Shown in pieces: positions 9,730 through 17,761 of a DNA stretch of 64,000 bases. Position numbers and translations under genes: made by a program. The stretch comes from Lachnospiraceae bacterium (GTDB lineage Bacteria; Bacillota; Clostridia; Lachnospirales; Lachnospiraceae), in NCBI GenBank assembly GCA_902362715.1, contig CABIXN010000001.1, positions 477,290 to 541,289 of the forward strand, read 5' to 3'. Position 1 is the stretch's first letter. The number at the start of each line of letters is the position of its first letter. Below the pieces are notes generated by a model. It was given only the letters and a program-made list of their open reading frames with translations, ran no database searches and was not told where the DNA came from.

Positions 9730-10614
9730 CTAAAAACAAAGTTTAATTGTCAGCTGCTTATTCTGCCAGGATGCACTTATGGTTCCTCCTAGTTCTTCTG
9801 TTAACATTTTGGCAATAGCAAGTCCAAGCCCGGTAGAGTTCTTTCCGTTTTCCACAGTGAAAAAGCGGTTGAACAGCTGGCCGGCTGATATTTCATCAAG
9901 GCTTGAGGCTGTATTAGTAAAATAGATCTCGCCCTGAAGATTTAATGAAATAAACAGATCTTTGTCGCTGTATTTCAGGGCATTATTTAAAAGGTTTTCA
10001 AAGATACGGGAAAGCGCGTTTTTATTTAGAACGCGCTTAATCTTTTGCTGGGGGATATTGATCTGAGGTATAATGCCGGCTTCTTTGAAGGAAACATAAA
10101 ATGATGCGATGCTTTCCTCCAGACATGCGTTTAAAGATACAGTCTCTCTTGTATGATATTCCTGAATGGATATAATCACTGAATAACGAAAAAGTTCTTC
10201 TGTTAGTTTTTTTAAAGCCTCTATCCGGTTGTCAATGACTGAAAGATATTCAACAGCCTGAGGAGATAAATGTTCTTTTTTTAACAGAGACATATATCCA
10301 CAGACTGCGGTGAGAGGAGTCCGCAGATCGTGAGAAATATTTGTAACAGCATCCTTTAATTCCTGGTCTCCCTGACGGTATTTCAATTCTTTTTTTCTGA
10401 TTACAGCCAGCTGCCGGTTTATCTGGGCAGCCAGCCGGCATATTTTTTTGTCGCTGGTTGTAAGTGTAATCAGAGTATTTGTATCTTCTTTCAGCTTTGC
10501 CTGAAATTCTGTACGGATTTCATCTATAGACCTGCGCATACTGAATATTTTGAGTAGTGATATTATAAGTGCGGCGGCAAGTATTCCGCACAGAATAAAA
10601 AGCAAAGTGTTCAT
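9730..10614 (-). CDS. Single-TM sensor histidine kinase
   Basis: Membrane sensor kinase of a two-component system. There is one N-terminal membrane helix (about residues 3-24) and no extracellular domain, so it probably senses at the membrane or through the ABC transporter. The DHp helix carries the phospho-acceptor in NISHDLRTPLTAV (His95). The N-box (ENLLNNALKYS) and G-box (STGLGLAIAKML) of the ATPase domain are intact. At 294 aa it fits the short kinases linked to lantibiotic or bacitracin-type ABC exporters. It is last in the order regulator, ATPase, permease, kinase, 15 bases after the permease. An AGGAG site precedes the ATG. Confidence 0.92.
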   Translation of the reverse strand: MNTLLFILCGILAAALIISLLKIFSMRRSIDEIRTEFQAKLKEDTNTLITLTTSDKKICRLAAQINRQLAVIRKKELKYRQGDQELKDAVTNISHDLRTPLTAVCGYMSLLKKEHLSPQAVEYLSVIDNRIEALKKLTEELFRYSVIISIQEYHTRETVSLNACLEESIASFYVSFKEAGIIPQINIPQQKIKRVLNKNALSRIFENLLNNALKYSDKDLFISLNLQGEIYFTNTASSLDEISAGQLFNRFFTVENGKNSTGLGLAIAKMLTEELGGTISASWQNKQLTIKLCF

Positions 10615-10629
10615 ATAAGGCTCCTGGTA

Positions 10630-11469
10630 TTATTTGATATCTTTTTTTTCGAAAAAGAAGACTCCGATGGTACTGCTTATACAGATAATAACAGCAGAAT
10701 ATAAAATCATCAGTTTTGGATGGACCGGTGACTGTAAAGAAAGCTGGGTGCTCTGTCCGGAGGGGAGCAGGTCAATAAAAAACTGAGCCGCGTTTCTGGC
10801 AGATTCACTTAAATAGTGAGGATTCGGAACAGTTTTTGGTACTTGCTGTCCATTTACAATTTCAATGGTATCTAACATTTCCGGCTGGGCGATCATATTG
10901 ATCAGATAGATACAGACAAACATAAAAACAATAACAGCCAGTATATTTAAAATGGCGGCACTTGTTTTATTTGACAGCAGCAGCGTTGTCATAGTAAAAA
11001 GGGCAGCATAGGAGATCATCATAAAAATTCCGTCGGCAGCGAACAAAACAAGTGTAGATACGGGAAGGGTGGGCATTCCAAACAGCGGCAGTCCAATAAT
11101 ACATGCAGTAATCATATAAGCGATGTTTAAGAAAATACCGATGGCTGCGCTTGTAATAAAATTTGCCAGATAGATCTGCGGTCTTGTATGGCCTACAATT
11201 AATTTATTTCGGATTGTCCCGTCACTGTATTCTACTCCTATAAAAAGACTTAGGACAGCAGCCATAATCAGGCCGGGGAGAGCAAATCCGGACAAACCAA
11301 ACCCCTGGAAAAATAAAGTATCAAAAGTAATATTTCCGCCGTAAGTTAACAGGCTACGGTAAAACATAAGTGCTATAAAAATACAGTATCCGGCCATAAT
11401 CATCACAGCACACCAGAAAATCTTATCTTTTTTAAGTCTGGAAAAATTAGAACGCAGTAATCTACTCAT
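10630..11469 (-). CDS. ABC-2 type transporter permease
   Basis: Integral membrane subunit paired with the preceding ATPase. About six hydrophobic segments are visible, with a large loop between the first two and between the last two. A short basic cytoplasmic N-terminus (RSNFSRLKKDK) precedes the first. This fits BcrB/NisG-like permeases of peptide-antibiotic self-protection or resistance. A GTG three codons upstream lies inside the ribosome site GGGAGGTGG; the ATG at 11469 has a 5-base spacing and is preferred (279 aa). It overlaps the ATPase gene by 8 bases, showing translational coupling. The substrate cannot be told from sequence. Confidence 0.88.
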   Translation of the reverse strand: MSRLLRSNFSRLKKDKIFWCAVMIMAGYCIFIALMFYRSLLTYGGNITFDTLFFQGFGLSGFALPGLIMAAVLSLFIGVEYSDGTIRNKLIVGHTRPQIYLANFITSAAIGIFLNIAYMITACIIGLPLFGMPTLPVSTLVLFAADGIFMMISYAALFTMTTLLLSNKTSAAILNILAVIVFMFVCIYLINMIAQPEMLDTIEIVNGQQVPKTVPNPHYLSESARNAAQFFIDLLPSGQSTQLSLQSPVHPKLMILYSAVIICISSTIGVFFFEKKDIK

Positions 11470-12376
11470 GTCTGCCACCTCCCACTAAATTTACATAATA
11501 GCTTTCTAGGCTTTCGTCCCGCTCGTGAACAGAAAGCAGTTCGCAGTTTTCATTTGCAAGGGCAATGGCAAGTTTTGAAATACTGATTTCTCCAAAGATA
11601 TCGGCCTGATGATCAGGGAGAATCTGGTGGTCCGCTTTCAGCTGAAATAAAACTCTGGCCAGTGCTTCCATATCAGATACTGTGACGCGGATACATTTTC
11701 GGCAGGCAGCTTCTAGATCTTTCGCGCTGATTTCTTTGATGAGCTGTCCGTTTTCAATAAAACCGTAATGTGTGGCAAGACGGGACAATTCATCTAAAAT
11801 GTGGCTGGAGATCAGAACCGTAATATTTTTTTCATGATTTAATTTTAGAATCAGCTCCCGGATTTCTATAATCCCCTGGGGATCTAAACCGTTTACCGGT
11901 TCGTCTAAAACAAGAAAATCAGGATTCCCTGCAAGGGCAATAGCAATACCGAGCCGCTGGCGCATACCCAGTGAAAAGTTTTTTGCTTTTTTGGAACCGG
12001 TGTCAGAAAGCCCCACCAGCTTAAGCAGTTCGTCAAGACCTTCAAAGGAAGGAAGACCAAGAATGCGGTATTGTTCTTTTAAATTATCGCGGGCGGTCAT
12101 GTTAAGATAAATGGAAGGTGTTTCCACTACAGCTCCCATGCGTCTGCGGGATTTTTCAATATCTTTTCTGGAATTTTTCCTCCCATATAAAATATATTCA
12201 CCGCCGTCAGGCTTTTGAAGTCCGCAGATTAAGCGGATTAAAGTCGTCTTTCCAGCGCCGTTTTTTCCTACAAATCCATAAATACTTCCTTTTTCCACAT
12301 GCATGTTCAGCTGATTCAGGGCTTTGTAATTTCGATATGTTTTTGTCAGTCCGTTGGTACTTAAGATGTACTCCAT
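11462..12376 (-). CDS. ABC transporter ATP-binding protein (BcrA-like)
   Basis: Cytoplasmic ATPase of a drug- or peptide-type exporter. Walker A is GKNGAGKTT (residues 37-45), the signature NFSLGMRQRLGIA, Walker B FLVLDEPVNGLDP, and the switch histidine lies in ISSHILDEL. The C-terminal ~80 residues match the BcrA/CcmA-like extension (304 aa in all). The ribosome site AAGGAGG is strong. The gene is preceded by the three-repeat operator and its own -10 (12405-12450), so the ABC-kinase genes can be induced separately from the response regulator. Confidence 0.92.
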   Translation of the reverse strand: MEYILSTNGLTKTYRNYKALNQLNMHVEKGSIYGFVGKNGAGKTTLIRLICGLQKPDGGEYILYGRKNSRKDIEKSRRRMGAVVETPSIYLNMTARDNLKEQYRILGLPSFEGLDELLKLVGLSDTGSKKAKNFSLGMRQRLGIAIALAGNPDFLVLDEPVNGLDPQGIIEIRELILKLNHEKNITVLISSHILDELSRLATHYGFIENGQLIKEISAKDLEAACRKCIRVTVSDMEALARVLFQLKADHQILPDHQADIFGEISISKLAIALANENCELLSVHERDESLESYYVNLVGGGRHE

Positions 12377-12404
12377 ATCAGTGCCTCCTTTTTTATTTGT
12401 CTGT

Positions 12405-12450
12405 ATCTTATCATGCCATGGTTAAGAAAGCGGTTAAGGGGATCGTTAAG
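12405..12450 (-). promoter_or_regulatory. Three-repeat response-regulator operator and promoter of the ABC genes
   Basis: On the minus strand CTTAAC occurs three times with an exact 12-bp step (plus-strand GTTAAG at 12421-12426, 12433-12438 and 12445-12450). The repeats end ten bases before a -10-like TAAGAT (12405-12410), where a -35 would stand. Tandem direct repeats at one helical turn are the usual binding pattern of OmpR-family regulators. The cognate regulator gene lies immediately upstream, so it probably activates this promoter. Confidence 0.75.
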
Positions 12451-12462
12451 ATGCAGTAAAGA

Positions 12463-13128
12463 TTAATCTGCATTTAGTTTAAAACCGATTCCCCATACAG
12501 ATTCAATGTAATCTTTTTTCTGTACAGTCCGCAGCTTTTTTCTCAGATTACTGATATGTACTTTCAGGGAGTTTTCCACACAGTCAGGCGTATCTTCACT
12601 GATAGCATCCAGAATCTGTGATTTTGTAATGACCTGATTTGGATTCTGAAGAAGCTGTTTTAAAATAGCATATTCGGTTTTCGTAAGATGAATTTCTGTC
12701 TGATTTACAAAAACCTGATAGGTGGTAAGATCTAGTCTGATTTCTTTGTATTCCAGTGTCCGGGCTGCTGCCGGTAAGTTTTGTTTCCGAAGCTGCACAG
12801 TAATTCTTGCCAGCAGCTCCTGAATATCAAAAGGTTTGGTCATATAGTCTGCAGCGCCCTGCAGCAAAAGTTTTACTTTGTCATGGATATCGACTTTGGC
12901 GCTGATGATAATAACGGGAATATTACGGATATGGACAAGTACTTCTGAACCATTCAGTCCCGGCAGCATCAGGTCAAGAAGAACAAGATCTGGCTGATTT
13001 GAGGACAGCAGAAGGACTGCTTCTGTTCCGGAATAAGCTCTTAAAACATGATAACCCTCTTTTGTTAGTACTTCTTCCAGCATATTTCCAATAAAAATAT
13101 CATCGTCTACAACTGCAATTGTTTTCAT
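12463..13128 (-). CDS. OmpR-family response regulator
   Basis: Receiver domain with acidic pocket VVDDD (residues 6-10), phospho-acceptor Asp52 in LVLLDLMLPG, Ser/Thr in VIIISAKVD and Lys in MTKPFD. The C-terminal winged helix is of OmpR/PhoB type (TKTEYAILKQLLQNPNQV; ENSLKVHISNLRKKL). An in-frame ATG 11 codons upstream lacks a ribosome site. The ATG at 13128 is preceded by ACGGACGG, and MKTIAVVDDD is a normal receiver start (221 aa), so I chose it. It is first in the operon with the BcrA-like transporter and the kinase. Confidence 0.93.
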   Translation of the reverse strand: MKTIAVVDDDIFIGNMLEEVLTKEGYHVLRAYSGTEAVLLLSSNQPDLVLLDLMLPGLNGSEVLVHIRNIPVIIISAKVDIHDKVKLLLQGAADYMTKPFDIQELLARITVQLRKQNLPAAARTLEYKEIRLDLTTYQVFVNQTEIHLTKTEYAILKQLLQNPNQVITKSQILDAISEDTPDCVENSLKVHISNLRKKLRTVQKKDYIESVWGIGFKLNAD

Positions 13129-13316
13129 AAAATTACCGTCCGTTTTGAAAATTTCTGACATACTTAGAGAAATTATGTCAATCTGTAAATCATCTTAATC
13201 AATAGTTACAGATAAATCAACAAAGGGGCGGACTTATTAAAAAAACGTTAATAATTCGCAGGTATTTCTTAATATTGTGAAAAGAAAAAATTGCGAAGAG
13301 AGCCAGCGTAAGTCCC

Positions 13317-13344
13317 TTGAATAATGAAATCATTGATGTATAAT
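13317..13344 (+). promoter_or_regulatory. Promoter of the MATE gene
   Basis: TTGAAT (13317-13322) and TATAAT (13339-13344) are separated by 16 bp and lie 57 bases before the ATG. Confidence 0.7.
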
Positions 13345-13401
13345 GGAGATGAAAACATACCGGAATTATCTGGTATAAAACCATTTAAGGGATGAGGAAA
13401 T

Positions 13402-14769
13402 ATGGAAAAACAGGGAAAAGCAAGAGATCTGACCGCAGGGAATCCGGCAAAACTGATTATTGTATTTGCAGTTCCTATTTTTTTATGCAGTGCGCTGCAG
13501 CTTTTGTATGGACTAATTGATACTAAGATTGTAGGGAGTACACTGGGAGAACAGGCACTGGCAGCGGTGGGAAGCGCCTCTCCTCTTCAGTCGCTTCTGA
13601 TTGGCTTTCTTACAGGTCTTTCCACTGGATTTGCTATTGTGGCAGCCAGAAACTTTGGCTCGGGAGATGAAAAGGAACTGAAGCGGTCTGTGGGAGCATC
13701 CATAGTGCTTGGGCTTTCCATTACCGCAGTGATTGTTATTGTACTGGCGGTTATTTTAAAGCCTGTTCTGCATATGCTGAATGTTCCAAAAGCAGAGTTT
13801 TCGCAGGCTTATCTTTATATGATTATTGTGCTCTGGGGAATGTTTGCCACAGCCTTTTACAATATTCTGGCAGCTAACTTAAGGGCCATTGGAGATTCGC
13901 TGACACCACTAATATATCTTTTAGTGGCCACGGTTTTAAATATTGTTTTAGACTTCTGGTTTATTGTTGGATTTCATATGGATGTGGACGGAGCTGCTTA
14001 TGCCACTGTGCTGTCTCAGGTGATCTCTGCAATCCTGTGCCTGATACATATTAAAATCAAATATCCGGTTCTACATGTAAAAAAAGAACATTTATTTGTA
14101 AATAGAAGAAAAGCAAAACAGATGCTGCAGTCGGGATTGTCTATGGGAATTATGATGTCCCTTGTATGGTTTGGAACCATTGCGCTGCAAAGTGCTATTA
14201 ATACGCTTGGCACTTCTATTATTGTGGCTCATACTGCGGCCAGAAAAATAACGGAAATTTTATTTCTGCCATTGACCGCTCTTGGATCGGCTATTGCAAC
14301 CTTTACCGGCCAGAATCTTGGAGCCGGGAAGCTGGACCGGATCAGAAAATCTGTAAAAACAACGATGATGATCTGCTGGATCTGGGATATTTGTGCTATT
14401 TTAATCTGTCTGTTTGGAGCCGGAATGATGATACAGTTTATTGCAAGCTCTACTGACAGCCAGGTGCTTTTGTGGGGAAGTACTTATTTAAGAGTAGATA
14501 CTGTCTTTTATTTTATTGCCACACCAATCACCATTATTCGAAATTCTATGCAGGGATATGGAGATCATGTAACTCCCATTTTATCAAGTGCAATTGAGAT
14601 GGCGGGAAAAATGGTCATTGCATTTTTGCTGGTTCCTGTACTTCAATATTGGGGAATTATCTGGGCGGAACCAATTGTCTGGTTCTTTATGCTGATTCCG
14701 CTGCTGATAAAGGCATATAAGAGTCCGGTGCTGAACGCCAAAAGGGAAGCGGCCCTCAGACAGCAGTGA
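13402..14769 (+). CDS. MATE-family multidrug or metabolite exporter
   Basis: Cation-coupled exporter with two bundles of six membrane helices (455 aa, the usual length). The N-terminal family pattern is present (AGNPAKLIIVFAVPIFLCS; LYGLIDTKIVGSTLG), as is the mid-protein TFTGQNLGAGKLDRI, equivalent to the conserved GQNxGA motif of the second half. It is closest to the DinF/NorM-like MATE proteins common in Clostridia. Substrate unknown. It is monocistronic, with its own promoter and a strong terminator. Confidence 0.92.
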   Translation: MEKQGKARDLTAGNPAKLIIVFAVPIFLCSALQLLYGLIDTKIVGSTLGEQALAAVGSASPLQSLLIGFLTGLSTGFAIVAARNFGSGDEKELKRSVGASIVLGLSITAVIVIVLAVILKPVLHMLNVPKAEFSQAYLYMIIVLWGMFATAFYNILAANLRAIGDSLTPLIYLLVATVLNIVLDFWFIVGFHMDVDGAAYATVLSQVISAILCLIHIKIKYPVLHVKKEHLFVNRRKAKQMLQSGLSMGIMMSLVWFGTIALQSAINTLGTSIIVAHTAARKITEILFLPLTALGSAIATFTGQNLGAGKLDRIRKSVKTTMMICWIWDICAILICLFGAGMMIQFIASSTDSQVLLWGSTYLRVDTVFYFIATPITIIRNSMQGYGDHVTPILSSAIEMAGKMVIAFLLVPVLQYWGIIWAEPIVWFFMLIPLLIKAYKSPVLNAKREAALRQQ

Positions 14770-14833
14770 TGGAGGGATAAAAAGTATTGCAAGGGGAGTG
14801 TGCAGTCACATTTTTGATTTGAGAAAATGAATT

Positions 14834-14864
14834 CAGGGCTTCAGATTTGAAGCCCTGCTGTTGT
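14834..14864 (+). terminator. Rho-independent terminator after the MATE gene
   Basis: A perfect 10-bp stem CAGGGCTTCA / TGAAGCCCTG (14834-14843, 14848-14857) with a four-base loop. The T tract is poor, so termination efficiency is uncertain. Confidence 0.75.
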
Positions 14865-14892
14865 TATGAAGAACCCGGCATCTACGGGAGTT

Positions 14893-15165
14893 TTACCGTC
14901 TCATCTGCATCATGCGCATAATCATATCTGCTTTTTTTTGTTCTTCCGGAGACATATTCTGTTTTAAAATTTCAATTAAAAGTGAAGATTCTTCGTTGGA
15001 GAATTGAATGCCCTTGGTCTGGGCCTGTTTCATGGACTGCATGAAAAAAGGTGCGGCATCTTTCATGGAAGAAGGTTTCTGCATGTTTTGGAATTCCATC
15101 AGAAACTGCAGCTTTTCAGGAGAAAGATTGCTAAAGGCCGGATTTTGAAAAATATTATTGCTCAT
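14893..15165 (-). CDS. Small hypothetical protein, helical (90 aa)
   Basis: I do not recognise a named family. The protein is soluble, helical, rich in Met and Gln, and without a signal peptide. Its C-terminal MSPEEQKKADMIMRMMQ resembles MCEEQQKKISMIIKLIE in the neighbouring 113-residue protein, so the two look like diverged paralogues. Such tandem small proteins occur in Clostridia, where I would suspect a sporulation or cell-envelope link, but nothing here proves it. The start is supported by a GGAAAGGTAA stretch upstream on the minus strand. Confidence 0.6.
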   Translation of the reverse strand: MSNNIFQNPAFSNLSPEKLQFLMEFQNMQKPSSMKDAAPFFMQSMKQAQTKGIQFSNEESSLLIEILKQNMSPEEQKKADMIMRMMQMRR

Positions 15166-15224
15166 AAATTACCTTTCCATATTAAAAATTAAAAGAAAAT
15201 GATCTTATAGTTTCAGAATATGCT

Positions 15225-15566
15225 CTATGTAAAAAATGATTCATAGGAATTTGACATTTCGAAGAAACTAAGCAGTGTATCTATGGTTTCCTGTTCTTTT
15301 TCGGTGCAGTATGACCGGATTGCTGACAGCATCATGGAAACACGTTCGGATTCAGAAACTGCGGCACAGGCATGAAGTTCCTGCGTGTATGCTGAGTTAT
15401 CAGAATTAAACAGTGACACCGTTTTTTGTAATTCGATAAGTTTAATAATCATGGAAATTTTCTTTTGCTGTTCTTCGCACATATATGGAACCATTGTTTT
15501 CATGATCTGAAGTTCTCGGCTTTCGATCAGTGTATCCAGCAATGGTTTTTCAGTTGTTTCATTCAT
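15225..15566 (-). CDS. Small hypothetical protein, paralogue of the next gene (113 aa)
   Basis: Unrecognised. It is mostly helical with no membrane segment, and contains two EEQ/EKEQ-type repeats: MCEEQQKKISMIIKLIE near residue 29 and CTEKEQETIDTLLSFFE near residue 86. The repeats resemble each other and the C-terminus of the 90-residue protein just downstream, suggesting a ~55-residue module that has been duplicated. The two genes are 59 bases apart on the same strand and are probably co-transcribed. Confidence 0.6.
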   Translation of the reverse strand: MNETTEKPLLDTLIESRELQIMKTMVPYMCEEQQKKISMIIKLIELQKTVSLFNSDNSAYTQELHACAAVSESERVSMMLSAIRSYCTEKEQETIDTLLSFFEMSNSYESFFT

Positions 15567-15679
15567 AAAGTTTTATAACCTGTCTTTTTTTATATGTTTA
15601 TGTAATGTTTCTGCAATTATGACAGTTTACTGTGCCCGGCATATATTAAATAGAATACAGCAGGAGAGATAGTTTAAAT

Positions 15680-15832
15680 ATGAGAAGACTGATCCAGGAC
15701 GGTGACAGTGTTTATATGATAGATGAAGCGTGTATGAAAAAGAAAGAAGAACAGGAGCGGCTAAAGGAGATGCAGTGGCAGCGCCAGAGAGAGAAGAAAG
15801 TAAAACAGATTTCAGACAGAAAGCAGATGTAA
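15680..15832 (+). CDS. Very small charged protein (50 aa)
   Basis: A 50-codon ORF beginning MRRLIQDGDSVYMIDEACMK and continuing as a highly charged helix rich in Lys, Arg, Glu and Gln. AGGAGAGA stands upstream, though about 10 bases away. Its sense-strand isolation between two divergent small genes and the terminator 50 bases after its stop support expression. Function unknown. Confidence 0.5.
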   Translation: MRRLIQDGDSVYMIDEACMKKKEEQERLKEMQWQRQREKKVKQISDRKQM

Positions 15833-15881
15833 GCTTTGCACAGATTGCAAGACAGGATAGGTGCAGGGCTGTAATTTTTTT

Positions 15882-15920
15882 CCGGCAGATTTTTTTATCT
15901 GCCGGATGTTTTAGTTTTTA
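15882..15920 (+). terminator. Rho-independent terminator of the 50-aa ORF
   Basis: CCGGCAGAT (15882-15890) pairs perfectly with ATCTGCCGG (15897-15905) around a T6 loop, followed by a T-rich tail. Confidence 0.75.
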
Positions 15921-15935
15921 TGAAAAGCAGACCTA

Positions 15936-15965
15936 AAAATGGGGCGGTGCGTTTTGCACCGCCCC
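15936..15965 (-). terminator. Rho-independent terminator of the Cys/Gly-rich gene
   Basis: The perfect 10-bp GC-rich stem GGGGCGGTGC / GCACCGCCCC (15941-15950, 15956-15965) is followed by ATTTTTAGG on the minus strand, just beyond the stop of the minus-strand Cys/Gly-rich gene. Confidence 0.85.
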
Positions 15966-15997
15966 TGCTTTGGTTACACAAAGGTGTAAAGCAAAGA

Positions 15998-16198
15998 TTA
16001 GCAGAAAGAACCGCCGTTTCCACCACAGCAGCAAAGAATCAGCAGCAATGGAAGGATGTTGTCACAGCCTGAACCATTGAAGAAGGAACCATTGTTTCCG
16101 CCGCAGCAGGACAGAATCAGGAATAACCATATAAGGTTACCGCATCCATTGTTATCTCCACAGTCACATCCACAGTTTGTAGCAGCTAAATCACTCAT
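15998..16198 (-). CDS. HCCA-like small Cys/Gly-rich protein (66 aa)
   Basis: Two similar halves are visible, each with a hydrophobic stretch (NLIWLFLILSCC and NILPLLLILCCC) followed by CGGNNGSF or CGGNGGSF. The N-terminus adds CGCDCGDNNGCG. The composition (11 Cys, many Gly and Asn) matches small proteins of Clostridia often annotated chorion-class high-cysteine HCB protein. Their function is not known. The gene has its own terminator, and AGGCTCA-type purines before the ATG give a modest ribosome site. Confidence 0.7.
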   Translation of the reverse strand: MSDLAATNCGCDCGDNNGCGNLIWLFLILSCCGGNNGSFFNGSGCDNILPLLLILCCCGGNGGSFC

Positions 16199-16288
16199 AT
16201 TTGAGCCTCCATTAAATTTTCTTTACAGTTCATATTATGTAGGCTGCTTGTCAGTGTTTCTATTTTTTATAAAAAATTTTTTCAGAGA

Positions 16289-16325
16289 TTGACATGGAAA
16301 AATATACATGTATAATTGTATACAA
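16289..16325 (+). promoter_or_regulatory. Strong promoter with overlapping GntR-type palindromes
   Basis: Consensus TTGACA (16289-16294) and TATAAT (16311-16316) are 16 bp apart. Two palindromes cover the -10 and start region: TATACATGTATA (16303-16314) and TTGTATACAA (16316-16325). The second resembles operators of FCD/FadR-type GntR regulators. The GntR gene two positions downstream is the obvious candidate ligand-controlled repressor. Confidence 0.8.
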
Positions 16326-16360
16326 ATATACAAAAGTTTCAAGGTTAGGAGAGTTGTAAA

Positions 16361-17743
16361 ATGAGAAAAGTCGTTATGAACAAGCATAATAATCTTCTGC
16401 AGCTGGAAGAACATTTTTATCAGCTGGCAGATGTGGAAGAACCAAACACATTCCGGAATTTATTTCCATATGAAGAAATTCCGAAAATTGCTTTTAACGA
16501 CAGAATTGTACCTCATAATATGCCGGATGAGATCTGGATTACAGATACTACCTTCAGAGACGGACAGCAGTCGAGAGCACCTTATACCACAGATCAGATT
16601 GTAAAGATATATGATTATCTGCACAAACTTGGAGGACCAAAAGGGATTATCCGGCAGAGTGAATTTTTCTTATACAGTAAAAAGGACAGAGATGCCGTAT
16701 ATAAATGCATGGAGATGGGATATAAGTTTCCGGAGATCACCAGCTGGATTCGTGCCAGCAAAAAAGATTTTGAGCTGGTAAAAGAAATCGGTCTTCGGGA
16801 AACAGGTATTCTTGTAAGCTGTTCGGATTATCACATTTTCTATAAGATGAAGATGACCCGCCGGGAGGCTTTAAATCATTATCTGAGTGTGATTCGGGAA
16901 TGTCTGGAGACCGGAGTCAGCCCAAGGTGTCATCTGGAGGATATTACAAGATCGGATATTTATGGATTTGTAATTCCTTTCTGTCTGGAACTGATGAAGC
17001 TGATGGATGAATATAAAATTCCAATTAAAATCAGGGCCTGTGATACCATGGGATATGGCGTTAATTATCCGGGAGCAGTAATCCCCAGAAGTGTTCAGGG
17101 GATTATTTACGGTCTTACTACCCATGCGGGAGTTCCATCAGAGCTGATTGAGTGGCACGGACACAATGATTTTTATAAAGCTGTTTCCAATTCCACTACA
17201 GCATGGCTGTATGGAGCCAGCGGAATTAACTGTTCTTTGTTTGGAATCGGGGAGAGAACCGGCAATACGCCTCTGGAAGCTATGGTATTTGAATATGCAC
17301 AGCTCCGGGGAACTTTAGACGGTATGGATACAACTGTGATTACGGAACTGGCGGAGTATTATGAGAAAGAATTAGATTATACTCTCCCCAGCAGAACTCC
17401 TTTTGCGGGAAAGAACTTTAATGTAACAAGGGCCGGTATTCATGCGGACGGACTTTTGAAAAATGAAGAGATCTATAATATTTTTGATACTGAGAAATTT
17501 TTAAAACGTCCGGCGCTGGTATCCGTATCAAATACATCCGGGCTGGCGGGGATTGCCCACTGGATTAATTCTTATTACCGGCTGGAGAAAAATCGTCAGG
17601 TGGATAAAAATTCGAAATTGGTTCATCTGGTAAAAGACTGGGTGGATCAGCAGTATGATGACGGACGTGTCACTGTTCTGACAGATGATGAACTGGTTTC
17701 GGAAATAACCAGATGTTGTCAGAAACTAAACTACGTGTTATAA
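16361..17743 (+). CDS. Re-citrate synthase (isopropylmalate/homocitrate synthase family)
   Basis: HMGL-like TIM-barrel acyltransferase with the metal-binding ITDTTFRDGQQS (residues 60-71) and the WHGHND motif near residue 266. The long N-terminus and the absence of the LeuA C-terminal regulatory domain fit the Re-face citrate synthase described in Clostridium kluyveri, which joins acetyl-CoA and oxaloacetate. The isocitrate dehydrogenase gene in the same cluster favours this over isopropylmalate or homocitrate synthase, since together with an aconitase they make 2-oxoglutarate for glutamate. No aconitase is in the window. The start at 16361 has AGGAGAG before it; an internal ATG at codon 6 is possible. 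Confidence 0.8.
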   Translation: MRKVVMNKHNNLLQLEEHFYQLADVEEPNTFRNLFPYEEIPKIAFNDRIVPHNMPDEIWITDTTFRDGQQSRAPYTTDQIVKIYDYLHKLGGPKGIIRQSEFFLYSKKDRDAVYKCMEMGYKFPEITSWIRASKKDFELVKEIGLRETGILVSCSDYHIFYKMKMTRREALNHYLSVIRECLETGVSPRCHLEDITRSDIYGFVIPFCLELMKLMDEYKIPIKIRACDTMGYGVNYPGAVIPRSVQGIIYGLTTHAGVPSELIEWHGHNDFYKAVSNSTTAWLYGASGINCSLFGIGERTGNTPLEAMVFEYAQLRGTLDGMDTTVITELAEYYEKELDYTLPSRTPFAGKNFNVTRAGIHADGLLKNEEIYNIFDTEKFLKRPALVSVSNTSGLAGIAHWINSYYRLEKNRQVDKNSKLVHLVKDWVDQQYDDGRVTVLTDDELVSEITRCCQKLNYVL

Positions 17744-17761
17744 ATAGGGGAGGGATTTTTC

